Positions 34,148 to 45,956 of a stretch of 64,000 nt of DNA are shown here, one piece after another; within the stretch, counting starts at the first letter, position 1, and each line of letters begins with the position of its first letter. Under the pieces are notes generated by a model. It was given only the letters and a program-made list of their open reading frames with translations, was not told where the DNA came from and made no database searches. The translations under genes and the position numbers were made by a program. Source of the stretch: Ichthyophis bannanicus (Eukaryota; Chordata; Amphibia; Gymnophiona; Ichthyophiidae); NCBI GenBank assembly GCA_033557465.1, contig CM066033.1, forward strand, positions 1,356,847,834 through 1,356,911,833. The letters run 5' to 3'.

Positions 34148-34229
34148 TGCCAAAGGGGGGCCGGCACTTCTTTAGATAGGGCCTGATGTTCAGCTGGGCA
34201 GTCTATCTGCCGCTGCGGTGCATAGCCCT

Positions 34230-34640
34230 GCCCACCAACCCTGCGGGTCCTGTATCAAGTGATATCTCGCCCAACCGATTGTTCCAAAAAACGCCACAGA
34301 CCGACCATTATTTTTGTAGCTAGAATAGTTGCTGATTGGCTAACAAACAGACGTCATCATTGGAGGTGTGGCTTGCCAGGAATCTCCCTCCTACATCATT
34401 CCCCCTGCCACATGAAACACAAAGAACGTTTATAGTGAGTCCCAAACTCACTATAAAACCATTCATGAAAGAGTCATAAAAACTTCATAAAAGACTCCAC
34501 CAATCTTGTTCAATATTTAAGCCCGATGGAATCACTGTCCCCAACCGAAAAATCCAATTTTGTTCCCGCCATTGGAGACGATGTTCTCGATCCCCACCCC
34601 TAGTACATTTGGCGGCAGGGATGGTGCCCTGATGACGGTG
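34230..34640 (-). pseudogene. Penelope-like element ORF end (GIY-YIG region) and 3' flank
   Basis: Minus-strand codons read DREHRLQWREQNWIFRLGTV then IPSGLNIEQDW and a stop at about 34485. The R-E-Q-x-W-I-x-x-L ... P-x-G-L-N pattern is typical of the C-terminal GIY-YIG endonuclease region of Penelope-like elements. The 150 or so nt past the stop include caatgatgacgtctg- and gccaatcagc-type sequence, as often found in PLE 3' regions. Only the end of the ORF is present. Confidence 0.6.
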
Positions 34641-34689
34641 TCGTGGCAATGGATTTAGCTGCGGCACTGGGCAGCAGACACATCCTCCA

Positions 34690-37360
34690 AAGCCTGGTTG
34701 ACTTATCTGACCTTTAAGGGGAAGCTTCTGTTTGGAACTCATTTGGAGTTGCTGGTGAAGGACCTGTGCGAGACAAAATCTTACCGCCTTCTGGAAGACA
34801 GGTCTAAGGAGCATGTGAAGCAGGCTGGTGCCCCTTTCTCATCAGCCTCTGCCCATCCACCATGGTGTGCTGACCTGATTCCTGGGGGTCTCGGGACTAT
34901 CATCATTACCGGCCTGGAAAACCTTTCTTCTCCTCTGCTTCCAGGGCTTAGGCTTGTTCTCAATTCTTTAATGGAGTACATGGGCCCAATGACTCAATCC
35001 CCTCCAGAGGAGAGCCCTCCCGGGCCATGCAATGAAGACCTGGGGACCTATTTCTTGGTTACTCCTGTGGGCAGCAGGCTTCACTATTTTCAGGAATAGG
35101 CCCAAGGATCGCTGGTACTAGTCAGCATTCAGATCGGCTATGTCCTGGAATGCGATCAAAGGTGCTGGTGTGTGGACCACTTTGGAAAAATTGCTATGCC
35201 TGAAAGCAGTGCTGCCTGTCCCCCAGATGAGCGGGGTAAGGACAGATACTCCATTTATTTCATAGTGCTAAAGAAGGACGGTTCCTTCTGGCCCATTCTG
35301 GACCTCAAGGGGGTTAATGAACACTTGTGTGTCCTGCACTTCCGGATGGAAACCTTGTGCTGCGTGATTCAGGTAGTGCACTGAGGGGAATTCTTTGCTT
35401 CTCTGTATCTGGCTGAGACATATTTTCATATCCTGATCCAGGCAGATTAGCAGAAATATCTGCATTTTGCAATGCTTGGCTCTCATCAGTTTGCCGCCCT
35501 CCCTTTTGGGTTTCCACTGCCCCAAGGACTGGGCCGGAAGGACTGGGGTTTCTAGTCCCACAGGTGCTCCTTTTGGTCTTGGGCAAGCCACTTAACCCTC
35601 CATAGCCCATGTTCCCTGTAAAATAGTTATCTCCAAGTTATAATGCCCCGTTCAATGTAATTTCAGTTTGTTCAATGTAAACCACACTGATGCAGAATAG
35701 CGCGGTATATAAGAGAATGTAAATAAATAAATAAATTCTCCAAGGTCATGGTGGTGGTGGCTGTGGTGCTGCGGAGTCAAGGGATCTTTGTTCATCCCTA
35801 TCTAGACAACTGGCTCATCTGAGCCTGTTCCCTTTCAGAAGCATCTGGGGTGACGTTCTGAGTGGTGTCCTTTTTGGAAAGCCTTGGCTGGGTGATCAAT
35901 CAGGGCAAGAGTCAGCTGTTGCCTTCCCAGTCCTTGGAGCTTCTGGCAGCACATTTCAACACTTGAGTGAGCAAAGTTTTCTTGCCAGAGGAAAAAGTCA
36001 AAAGGCTGTTGGATTGCTTGGCACTGTTCTGTGTGCAGCAGGCCCACAGAGTCTGGGATTAACTTCAGCTCCTCGAATTGATGGTGGCAACCATAGAGAT
36101 GATGCTGTGTGTGCGTGCTCACATGCAACTTCTCCAGCTGGCCTTGTTGACTCGGTGGTCCCCAAGTTCTCAGGAGTTCGAGTGCAGGCTTCCGCTTCTG
36201 TTGACGGTGAGGGTCAGCCTGTGGTGGTGGCAGCAGCCCTGTCATCTGAGGAAGGGCGTACCGCTGGATGATTTCTCCTGGATCCTGCTGACGATGGATG
36301 CCAGTCTCTTGTGCTGGGGAGCCTATTGCCAAGATCATATGGCCCAGGGCTGTTGGATCTGCAGGGAAGCAGTATGATTCATCAGCTGCCTTGAGGCGAG
36401 GGCCATCAGGTCAAGGGCCTGGCAGTTCAAGTGTTTTCAGACAACGCCACACGGTGGCTTATGTCAATCAGCAAGGCGGAAAAAGGAGCGCGGGGTAGCT
36501 CTGGAATGGCTCTCTTGTTTGCCTGGGTGGAGAAGAATCTCCTAGCCTTGCCAGCCCAACAAAGTGCCAGAGCGAACAGTGTGGAAGTAGATTTCCTCAG
36601 TTGGCACTCTCTGTATCCTGAAAAGTGGGAGTTAAGTCAGAAGGCATTTCAGTTGGTTCTGTGCTGCTGGGGTCGCCCCAAAATGGATCTGATGGCGACC
36701 CGTTTCAGTGCCGAAGTTTGCCATTTGTTCAGTTGCCACACAGAGACAGGGTCCAAGGGTGTTGATGTTTCCTCCATGGCCCCTGATTGGGCAGGATTGT
36801 TCTGGTGCCACTGGATTGGCCGAGAAGAGCATGGTATGGAGATCTGATGCAACTCCGGCAGGTTCCTGCTCTTCGGCTGCCTCCATCATGGGGTCTATTG
36901 CAGCAGGGACCGATCGCCCTGGAGGACACGGCTCCCTTCTCGCTTATGGCATGGCTCTTGAAAGGAGATGGCTAGCATATAAGGGCTACTCTCCAACAAT
37001 GGTCTCTACTCTGCTTGTGCCTGGATATGGTGCCTCTGTGCGCTGGTGCAGCGCATGGCATTTGTCTCCTGAGGCGACCAAAGTGTCCTCCCTGTTGGCC
37101 TTTCTGCAGAATGGCCTAGAGAAGGGCCTTTCCCTTAGCTCCCTGAAAGTTCAGGTGGCCTGTTTTCATAGTCCGGTGGTGGGCAGGTCATTGGCCTTGT
37201 ACCCGGTCATGTTGCATTTTCTCCAAGAGGTTTGGCATCTCCGTCCTCCTCTTTGGTCTGTAATTCCTTCCTGGGATTTAAATCTGGTGCTCAGGGCCCC
37301 GATGACAGCCCTCTTTGAACCGTTGAAGCATGCCACCTTAAAGGATTTGACACTCAAGAC
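34690..37360 (+). pseudogene. Second DIRS lineage, gag end to recombinase N-terminus, decayed
   Basis: Starts with a gag-like C-terminus (HLELLVKDLCETKSYRLLED, 34740-34800). The RT follows: YSIYFIVLKKDGSFWPILDL, FRMETLCCVIQVVH, LPFGF, and a YLDNWLI box at about 35797-35817. RNase H and connector sequence show VFSDNATRWLMSISKAEKG then WGRPKMDLMATRF, and the recombinase N-terminal part reads WLAYKGYSPTMVSTLL. Stops and indels are frequent. The 5' end is missing and a SINE sits in the RT. Residues differ widely from the DIRS at 15385, so this is a separate, older lineage. Confidence 0.8.
35528..35735 (+). mobile_element. tRNA-derived SINE, 5' truncated, in the second DIRS RT
   Basis: Starts at gggccggaaggactggggtt, contains the body and tail type A (gcagaatagcgcggtatata, ag, TAAA run). 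ccaagg occurs on both sides and may be a short target duplication. The RT frame picks up again after it. Confidence 0.8.
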
Positions 37361-39934
37361 TGAATAAGAAGAGACCAACAAAATGGAAAAAGGCTGGAAA
37401 ATATCAGGGAGAAACTCATAGCAGGGAAATGCAAAATGAATATATGAAAAGAAACAGGACAATGCAATTGCATATGAATTTTGCTTGCTGTTAGTTTTAT
37501 TTATTTAAGATATTTTGAGCCCACCAATCATAATGTTCTAGGTGAGTTACGAAAACATCAATATTAAATTATACGGTATGGAAGAAAGACATGCAGAATA
37601 AAAACATTAATCAAAATATGAAACAAACAAAAAACAAATTCATGCACAAAAAGTCAGTGAAAATAAAACGCCTTTGCAACGGCAATAAATTCCTATACTT
37701 TCTAAGGGGTTTGTTTACTAAGCTGTAAATGTTTCACATTATCTGCAAAAGCAGCGCAGTATCTGTTGGGGGTGTGCACAGTATTTTTCCAGCAGATACC
37801 AGCAGACCCATAAACATTGCAGCCCTGCAGCATCCTGGATGCAGCTAAACCATCCATTTAGGTGACAGTAGTGTAGTCGCAAAGGTACAAAGCAGGAGGA
37901 GGATGAAGCGTGGCCCAGAAAACCCAAAGCATACTTGTCAAATAGCCACGCAGCTGGAAGGGTGGTATGAAGCATGCAACTCAGCAGGGGAGGGATGAAC
38001 TGCAGCAGTGACATGAGCCAAGTCAACAGCGTCAACAGAGTGATGCAGCAGCAGCAGCAGCAGAGAGAGGCAAGAGAAAAAGGGTCTTTTTTGGAGGAGG
38101 GTTCTTCTTTTTTTTAAGTTTTGCCATGTGGGCCTAAATGGACCCACTGGAAGTGTAATAGTAGGCCTCAGAGCGGCTGTGTAGACAGGAATGGAATTTG
38201 CGATCTCTGCAATTTGTCTGTGGCTCAGATCTCAAGAGTAGGACTGGCTGGCAGCAAACGGGAAGATTGTGACAGAAATGGCAGGGTAGTGAGTTCTGTT
38301 GTGTTATTTATTTTCTATTTGTTTTGTTTTTTGCTTTATGTTTATTTCTTGCTTTTCTCTGTTAGGTTTTGGCTTAAAATAGGCACTATCCTGGAGAGTC
38401 TGCAGTGCAAACTGTCAAAAACATAACTAGTAAACACTGAAAGCATAGTGTGGGCAACTGCTCCTCATTATAGCTGTACAGTCAATCCTTCTCCCAGTTA
38501 CCTAAAAATGGAGTGAAACCATGCAAGGGGAGGTTTGTCTTCAGAAACAATACAGCAGCTTTATCACCAAGTCCATAGCTAGCTGTGAATGATGGTGAGC
38601 CGCAATATCCCCTGTCATAGAGAACACTGGTTTCATTGGTTGGAAAGTAAGACAGAAAATACTGGCCAGTTTGCCAAGAGATCTGTGTGCATGGCCTTGA
38701 TGGGCTCTGCAAGATAGCGTATCACTGAAATTCATGCAAGAGTCCAACTTCTGCTAAGCTGATCTCTGCAGCTTAGCATTGCAGCTAGGGCTTCGGTCAC
38801 CAAAAATTATCCCTGACTGGGGCTTATGGGCCTCAGACCTGTGGTAGGTGATGGGGTGGTACTGCTTGCCGTCATGCTTGGTAATGACCCTACTGCATTG
38901 CCACTGCCCCCCTGCCTCTGGCAATTCCTTTCTTCCACTTCAGCCACCAGCGAAATAGTTCATATCATCTGCCACAGACTAGCTAGCTTATAAGCATCCT
39001 CCTTTTTTCCATTTGATCATGCAAGAAGTCCACCACCACCAACAACTCTTCTGTGAATCGCTGTCACTGCCCAAAACCTTCTAACTTGTCCTGGAAAATA
39101 TTCACTACTGAGATGAGAAGACTCAGAGTAGCCCTTGCAAACTCAGTTCAATCGCCTGTGTGATATTTGACCATTTCTGGTAATTCAGGGCCTACTGATC
39201 TCAGTCTCTAATGACATAGGATGCGGGGCTGCCCAATCCTCCATTAATCTTTCCAGCATGTCATAAGCAGAATTCTACGTGGTGCCAATACTGTATCCCA
39301 CTTGAGTTGGTGCACAGGTGCCCCTGTTGCTTCCTGCTTCTTATGCAACTCGCACCCACCCAGCTATTTTCAACACCCTCAGTACCTTCAGGACAAGGCT
39401 GTCAATTGTCTTGCTCACCAAACCTAAGGTGTCTCTGACAACCAGGAGCAGCAAATCTGAAAAACCTATGATTCCCCAACGCCCCCACCATCTGTTACAA
39501 AGAAACCTGGATGCACGGTGCTCTGGTTGTACCCTTTGTGCCACCTTTCTGAGGCTGTGCTTACGTCTTGGCCACTTCTCCTAGAATCTCTTGTTTGTCA
39601 TGAATGTTTGTCTAGACTAGATTTTAAGTTCTGTAGACATTTTAGAAATGAGTAGTAGTAGTAGTATGAAAACCAGTTGTACCTTTCTGATATTTAAAGT
39701 GCCCTAAAAGGTATATACTATGTACTGTAAAGATAACACAGCAGTGATGCCTTATATTTTGAAATCATGCTTCATCATGTCAACTAGCCGTTAATGAAGC
39801 AGTTCTATTTTTTTTCTTTTATCATGTCATTATTAAAGCGCAAACATCTGTAGGTTCTCATGCATTTAGTATAGTATCTCCTGCATCACTGACTTAAGAG
39901 TCTCCAGATTCCAGCTGGCCAATCCATTCCAATG
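37361..39934 (-). pseudogene. hAT-type transposon remnant inside the second DIRS
   Basis: The minus strand keeps scattered hAT transposase motifs: LLLLVVRDTLGLVSKTIDSL (39480-39400), NSAYDMLERLMEDW (39270-39225, the conserved W/R-NSTYDMLERL block), and a C-terminal VLFLKTNLPLHGF (38550-38510). Stops interrupt it throughout. The surrounding DIRS recombinase frame is split by it, and ctcaagac (37353-37360) and atcaagtc (39935-39942) could be an aged 8-bp hAT target duplication. 37500-38450 has no clear hAT motif and may include a further insertion starting at 37706 (ggggtttgtttactaagctg). A (CAG)-type run lies at 38044-38065. Confidence 0.6.
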
Positions 39935-39942
39935 ATCAAGTC

Positions 39943-40555
39943 TTCTTGGTTGTGACTTGTTCCACAAGGTGTACTTCTGAGTTGCAGGCTCTGCCTTGCC
40001 AAGATCCTTATCTGCCTTTTTCAAAGGAGGCCATTTCCATTCAGCCTGTGCCTTCCTTCTTTCCTAAGGTGCTTTCTCCCTTTCACATGAACCAAGTGGT
40101 TTTCCTACCCTCCTTCCTGAAGGAGTAGTGTCAGGGGAAGCTTAAGGATCTTTGCCTGGTGGATGTAAGGAGGATGCTCCTCCGCTACCTGGAGGTTACA
40201 AATCCCTTTCATAAATCCAACCATCTGTTTGTACTGTTTGCTGACCCATGCAAGGGTGAAGTAGCATCCAAGTTGACTTTGGGGCGCTGGATTAAGGAGG
40301 TGATTGCTTCTGTGTATCTGTTGCAGAATCGGCCGGTTCTGGTGGGTTTGCGTGTCCATTCTATAAAAGCACAAGTGCCCTTGTGGGCAGAGTGGAGCTC
40401 GGTAGCCCCTGCAGACATTTATCGGGCAGCAACATGGGCATCACTTTTCATTTTTGTCAATCATTAGCGCTTGGATGTCTACGCATTGGTGGACATGGCC
40501 TTCGGCTCAAAGGTTTTGCGAGCTGCTGTGTCTTCTTCCCAGCCAGTGGTGTTGT
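39943..40555 (+). pseudogene. Second DIRS lineage, recombinase C-terminal part
   Basis: Continues the recombinase after the hAT insertion: VFLVVTCSTRCTSELQAL (aligning with the Arg I block, Arg itself changed), VPLWAEWSSVAPADIYRAAT then WASLFIFVNH. The codon expected to be the catalytic Tyr after that His is TAG (40465-40467). After it LDVYALVDMAFGSKVLRAA-type sequence continues in frame. Inactive. Confidence 0.75.
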
Positions 40556-40589
40556 AGCTTTGGTATATCGCACTTCTCTGGACTGGTCT

Positions 40590-42581
40590 GTAGTTAAGTG
40601 CCGTCGAGTCGGAGTCAACTCATGGCGACCCTCTGGATAGCTATCCTAAATTGTGTTTGGTCTTCAGTCAGGTGGCTCATTGTTGACAGACTGGTACCCG
40701 TAGCTGCTGTTATTGTATCGATCCATCTCATTGCTGGTGTTCCTCTTTTGCGTTGACCTTCTATCTTGCATGATGTCTTTCTCTAATCTCTCTCTTTGCA
40801 TGATGTGTCCAAAGTATGAAAGTTGAAGTCTTGTCATCTGAGCTTCTAAAGAAAGCTTAGGTTTGATCTCCTCTAATACCGACTGATTTGTTCTTCGGGC
40901 AGTCCATGGTATACACAGTATTCGCCGCCAGCACCATAATTCAGACATCAATTTTCTTCCTGTCTATCTTTTTCACTGTCCAGCTTTCACATCCATATGA
41001 TGTTATTGAAAAAACCATGGCTTGAACAAGTCAAATCTTTTTATGGAGAGAGACATCTCTGCTCTTGAGAATCTTATCTAGGTCTTTCATAGCCATTCTG
41101 CCAAGAGCAATGCGTCGTCTGATTTCTTGACTGCTTGTTGCTTCTTTATTGATAGTTGATCCAAGTAGGTTAAAGTTGTTCACGATTTCAATTTCTTCTC
41201 CTTCAACGATGAACCTGTTGATTATGCCAGTTGTCATGATCTTTGTCTTCTTTACATTAAGGTGCAGGCCCATTTTGAGACTATGTTCTTTGATTGTGAG
41301 AAGCAAATGTTTCAGATCATCTTCACTTTCAGCCAGTAATGTGGTATCATCAGCATAGCGAAGGTTGTTGATGAGTCTTCCACCAATCTTCACACCTCTG
41401 TTGTCTTCATACAATCCTGCTTCTCTGATGATTTGTTCTGCATATAAATTAAACAGGTAGGGGGAAAATATGCAGCCTTGTCTTACACCTTTGCTTATTT
41501 TAAACCATTCTGTTTCTCCTTGTTCCGTTTGAACTGTTGCTTCTTGATCAATGTACAGATTGTGCAAGAGTACGATCAGGTGTTCTGGTATACCCATGCT
41601 TCTTAAAGTGGCCCAGAGTTTCTCATGGTTTGCACAGTCAAAAGCCTTGCTATAGTCGATAAAGCACAAATAGATATCCTTTTGGTATTTAGTTTTTTCA
41701 AGGATCCATCTCACATCCGCAATGATGTCTCTCATTCCTCGCCCTTTCCTGAACCCTGCTTGCACTTCAGGTAGTTCTTGTTCCAGGTATGGTTGTAGCC
41801 TCTTTTGAATAATCTTCAGTAGAATATTTCTGGCATGTGGGATCAGAGCGATTGTGCGATAATTTCCACAGTCAGTTGGATCACCTTTCTTTAGTATTGG
41901 TATAAACACAGATCTTTTCCAGTCAGTTGGCCATGATGTTGTCTTCCATATTTCTTGGCAGAGCCTTGTAAGTACGGTAACAGCTGCATCAGATTGCTGT
42001 AATACTTCTATGGGAATGCTGTCAATGCCTGGTGCTTTGTTCTTTGATAAGGCTTTCAATGCTGCTTCAACTTCTTCTTTCATCACCAATGGTTCCCGAT
42101 CATAAGGTACAGGTTGAAACGGCTGTTAGTCCACTTGATCTTTATCATATAAAAACTCTGTATATTCCTTCCACCTTTTCTTGATCTTCTTAGCATCATT
42201 CAACATAGAACCTTGAGCATCTTGTAACATTCCAATTCGAGGTTTGAACTTTTTCTTTAACTCTCGCAGCTTTAGGAAAGCCAATCTTGTTCTTCCTCTA
42301 GTAGTTTCTGCTTCTATTTCCTTGGTTCATGCTTCGTACGTTCCATGTTCCAATGTGTAAGACATCTTTACAGCTTCTGACTCTCATTTCATGCACAGTT
42401 ACATCAGCAGTCAGACGTCCCGAGGGCTTTGATCCAACCACATCATAAATGCTGGCTTTACTCTGAAAAGTCTTCAGCTCTTCCCCACTAGCTAGTTGAG
42501 TGCCTTCCGACCTGGGGGTCTCATCTTCCAGCACTATAGCACAATTTGTTTTGTTGTAACTATCCATTGGTTTTTCATGGC
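40590..42581 (-). pseudogene. RTE-clade LINE, RT nearly complete, endonuclease mostly deleted
   Basis: A 352-codon minus-strand frame (42089-41031) covers the RT: KNKAPGIDSIPIEVLQQ, GNYRTIALIPHARNILLKII, CFIDYSKAFDCANHEKLW, GVRQGCIFSPYLFNLYAEQI, NNLRYADDTTLLAESEDD. The catalytic box YADD is intact. Upstream, 42567-42298 keeps the start of an endonuclease domain, VLHIGTWNVRSMNQGN, but most of that domain is missing. The 3' end has the RTE signature (gagtcggagtcaactcatgg). A 34-bp direct repeat with two mismatches flanks it (40556-40589 and 42582-42615). Its insertion split the 3' region of the second DIRS. Confidence 0.9.
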
Positions 42582-42599
42582 AGCTTTGGTATATTGCAC

Positions 42600-43033
42600 T
42601 TGTCTGGACTGGTCTAGCAGAACGATATGGAAGGTGACATTTTACTTATCAGTTAATGTCCTTTTGTTGTGTCCTGCTAGATCAGTCCAGGGCCCACCCC
42701 TGAAACTGTATTTGCTCTGTCCTTCTGCTGCAGTATCCTTGGGTCCACTATGATTTTAATACATGACTTTGCAGGTTCATCTTCTACTTGCAGCATTCTG
42801 TTTGTGCTTTCCTGTACATAGTTCTCTACTGTGCCCATGATTGAGGTTGTGTGAGGCATGGCATGTTTCTCCCACATACTTTGAGTTGAATACTTAAAGG
42901 ACCTCTGGTGGCTGAGGTGAATAGAGGCATTGGAGTGATGTCATTGAAACCTGGGTTTTTCATTGGTTCATTGTCTCCGCAAATCTGCTGGTAGGGGAAC
43001 ATGACCCACTTGTCTGGACTGGTGGCCATGATA
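42600..43033 (+). repeat. Second DIRS lineage, right-end inverted repeats
   Basis: The segment starts with cttgtctggactggtctagc, then gtcctgctagatcagtccag at 42670, an inverted pair placed like the internal complementary region of the first DIRS. 42882-43024 is the reverse complement of sequence at 50358-50450 plus 51118-51190 (gaccagtccagacaag, ctaccatcagattggtggag, tgacatcactcccatgcctc), so it is the terminal repeat of this lineage. Confidence 0.6.
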
Positions 43034-43683
43034 ACAGTTACCGCATGTGTTAAATAGACAGCATGGGGGTAATTCCACAATATCTGCTTAGTGTGTGACA
43101 GAGAGGGAAATGGGTGGGATGGGGCGGAGCGTGGGTGTGTCTTCGATTCACAATTAGTGCAGGGGTTGACAAAGCATATTTGCCATCAGTGTTGCAATCG
43201 GTGGTGTTAAGTGCATCCACATTGACACAGATGTGCATTAGGGTCCGAATCAGTGTGGTATGTGCTGGGGTCATGCAGTAGATATCCTCAAGAGGTAGCA
43301 CATGATATACACCTATGCATTATGTGCATTGATATTTATTTACATTCTCTTATATACCGCGCTATTCTGCATCAGTGCGGTTTACATTGAACAAACTGAA
43401 ATTACATTGAACAGGGCATTATAACTTGGAAATAACTATTTTACAGGGAACATGGGCTATGGAGGGTTAAGTGGCTTGCCCAAGACCACAAGGAGCACCT
43501 GTGGGACTAGAAACCCCAGTCCTTCCGGCCCAAGGTTGCTGTCCTCTAGTGGGATTTGAACCCCCGACCTTCCGGCCTGAAGTACCTTGCCCCAACCCCT
43601 AGGCCACTCCTCCTCCACTCCATCTACTCTAGATGTGTAATACCTGCAAAACGCTAGTGCATTTTAGTAAACATACCCCTTAG
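43034..43683. mobile_element. MITE-like element interrupted by a SINE
   Basis: The left part (ttaccgcatgtgttaaatag, gcatgggggtaattcc) and the right part (gcaaaacgctagtgcatttt, agtaaacatacccctta) look like the two ends of one element, separated by the minus-strand SINE at 43328-43620. The ending ttttagtaaacat recurs at 46755 and 48090. Confidence 0.35.
43328..43620 (-). mobile_element. tRNA-derived SINE, full length, tail type A
   Basis: Minus-strand copy. In sense it starts with gtggaggaggagtggcctag, has the B box ggttcaaatcccac, the body, and tail A (gcagaatagcgcggtatata) with a TAAA run. Among the best preserved of the five copies seen. Confidence 0.85.
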
Positions 43684-43689
43684 AAGTTG

Positions 43690-45304
43690 TGCTCCCCCCC
43701 CCCCCCCCCCAGTCTGCCAAAGAGTGTCCAGCTGCTGCCAAGGACTCTCAGATTGGCAGGGTTTCCACCATTTAAACATGAACAAATACAGTACTTGTCA
43801 TTATACAGAATGAAAACTTGTCATTGTACAGAATGTATAAAACATTGTCATTGGATAAACCAAAAAAATCCCTTCCCTTGACAAAACATAGATGTGCTGG
43901 GATTCGGAGATGCCAAGTCTCACTCATTAGGAGGGAGTCACACTCATTTGAAGGCCCTCTCGCTCTCACACTCATTGAGTCCCTTTTCTCCAGCATTAGA
44001 GCCTCAGTGCCCGGAATTGCTTTCATGATAAACCGAGCCTAAGAGAAGTAAACCAGGCGACCCAGCAAGTAGGAAGAAATCTGAGCACACCTTCCTGTGT
44101 AGTGCCTTCCCCTGCCCCCTCCCTTTTACCTGTACCTACATGAAGGACAGACTAGATAGGCATGTGGTCTTTTTCTGTCGTCATTTTTCTCTGTTTCTAG
44201 GTACAGGTGCTGTGAAACTCAGGCACATACTTTCAACCACTAAGTGGAGCAAAAATTTCAGCCCAGCAAATTTACCCACATTGCCTCCACTATGCGTCCT
44301 TTCAGAGGTTCTAAAGAAACCGAAATATCATTTTATGATGCTTTTTTCATTTCCAAACCATATAACATTTTAAATCTTTCTAGATATATTCCCTGGATAC
44401 ATTTTCTGAAAATTTCTCACTCCTTGGAGTTCAATCTCACGCTCTGGGCTGGTAAATCTGACTCTTTTGCATGGTTTTACCCTTGTCATCTCTGGAGGTT
44501 ACTCTAATAAGCGATTCATTGATTCCACATGTGGTTCCCCTAGTGGGAATAGAAACAAAGTAATCTGGGCAAATTTTGTACTTAAATGTGTCGCATGTGA
44601 GAAATCTAATGATAATACTTCAACAAATATTCTACCAAGAATTTATTCTACAAAGAGGATTTCTAAAGCCAAAATGCTTGCTAAGGAAAAGCTTAAAAAC
44701 GAGAAACCCATTTTAAAAATGCATGCAGAAAAAAAGCTCTAACTTTAAAAACCTTGAGTTAATTTATTAATATTGAGAAAGGCGTGTACATGAGAAACAA
44801 TAAACAAAGAATTTCTCTTAGCAAAATATTATTTCGGGACTCAGTTTCTGTCGTGCTCTGTAAATGAATGAAACTATCAGTGTTCCTTAGAGTTGGGATC
44901 TTCCTCTTCAGAGCATTTCAACATAGCTGTTAAATTTGGGCTCACCTCCCAGCCTTTGTACCCTTATCTGTTGGAAGAAAATAGATTTTAAACGCTGGTG
45001 AAATAGGCTCCTCGGGATACTTTAAAACTTCTATAAAATATCACTTGAAAATGTCCTTATGTGGCATATGATACACTCTCAGAAAATTGATGAGGTAAAG
45101 ATTGTTTCTCCTGTTTAATGATCCATTCACTCTAATTTGCCTCATGTGATTCCATTATCCTTAATCAACACTGTGGCAATCACTAGCTCCTTCTTTACCT
45201 TGGCCTGCAAGTCTTCAACCTTGACAGTGAAATCCTGTAATTTTAAGTCATGAAAGTCTGTCTTCTGATTCCTTACATTTCAAAGCTGGTCCATTCATTC
45301 TAGT
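43690..45304. other. Stretch with no assignable feature
   Basis: A C-run lies at 43694-43710. Three short + frames (44140-44742) resemble no family I recognise. Base composition becomes AT-rich from 44500. I see no splice-site-bounded exon. Confidence 0.4.
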
Positions 45305-45952
45305 TGTGGTAGGCGAAGGCCTATGATCCTTGCTAATTGAACTAAACAGACAGGCCTAAGCAGCTTCACCTGTAAATGAAGCCTGTAGTTAGGCCCAGAG
45401 GAATGAAACCCCCCCCCTGAATGATGACACCGTAGAATTGAAACTTAACTGAACACAATTTAGTATAGCTAAGCAGAATCGAAACTTAGAAAATATAGAA
45501 AAACAAGTCTAATTGGTACTGATAAGAGAGCAAAGCTTCTATGGAATTAATTAACACTGCTGAAAGAAAAGTTACAGTGCCCTGCTTTCCCACATGTTCT
45601 AACTAGCTAAATGACCTTGGAGGAGGAAAGTATCTAAGTTGGTGAACTGACCATTGTAATTGGGACTAGAAGGGGGGTAAGCAGGTGCTGAGCCCAGACC
45701 AGAGTCCCAATTGGACAACTACGTAATGTTACCGGGACCAATAGATGGCTGAGAGGGGTTACAGGGACCAATGAAAAGTTTGCCTATGTCTAGAATGGAG
45801 AAGAACGGTATAAAAGTTGTTGTTTTGCTAGAAACCATTGCTCAGCCATTTTGAATTTGATTCTGCTTGAGTCTTGTGCACAAATAAATGATTTGGACCT
45901 TCTGAACTCACTCCTGGTATTATTGGGTTGTCTGCGCTCTGCTGCTGCTACA
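45305..45952 (+). mobile_element. Solo LTR of an endogenous retrovirus-type element
   Basis: Begins TG and ends CA, with a 4-bp direct repeat TAGT directly outside both ends (45301-45304 and 45953-45956). It has a TATA box TATAAAAG at 45809-45816, a polyadenylation signal AATAAA at 45883-45888, and GT-rich sequence after it. There is no gag, pol or env beside it, so recombination between two LTRs probably removed the interior. A 4-bp duplication is common for gamma-type elements, but the class is not proven. Confidence 0.75.
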
Positions 45953-45956
45953 TAGT

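Noticed and set aside
38044..38065. CAG repeat as a coding polyglutamine tract
   Set aside because: Short, no supporting frame, and inside a transposon remnant.
44140..44742. Three overlapping short + frames
   Set aside because: AT-rich, no family resemblance and no splice signals that join them.
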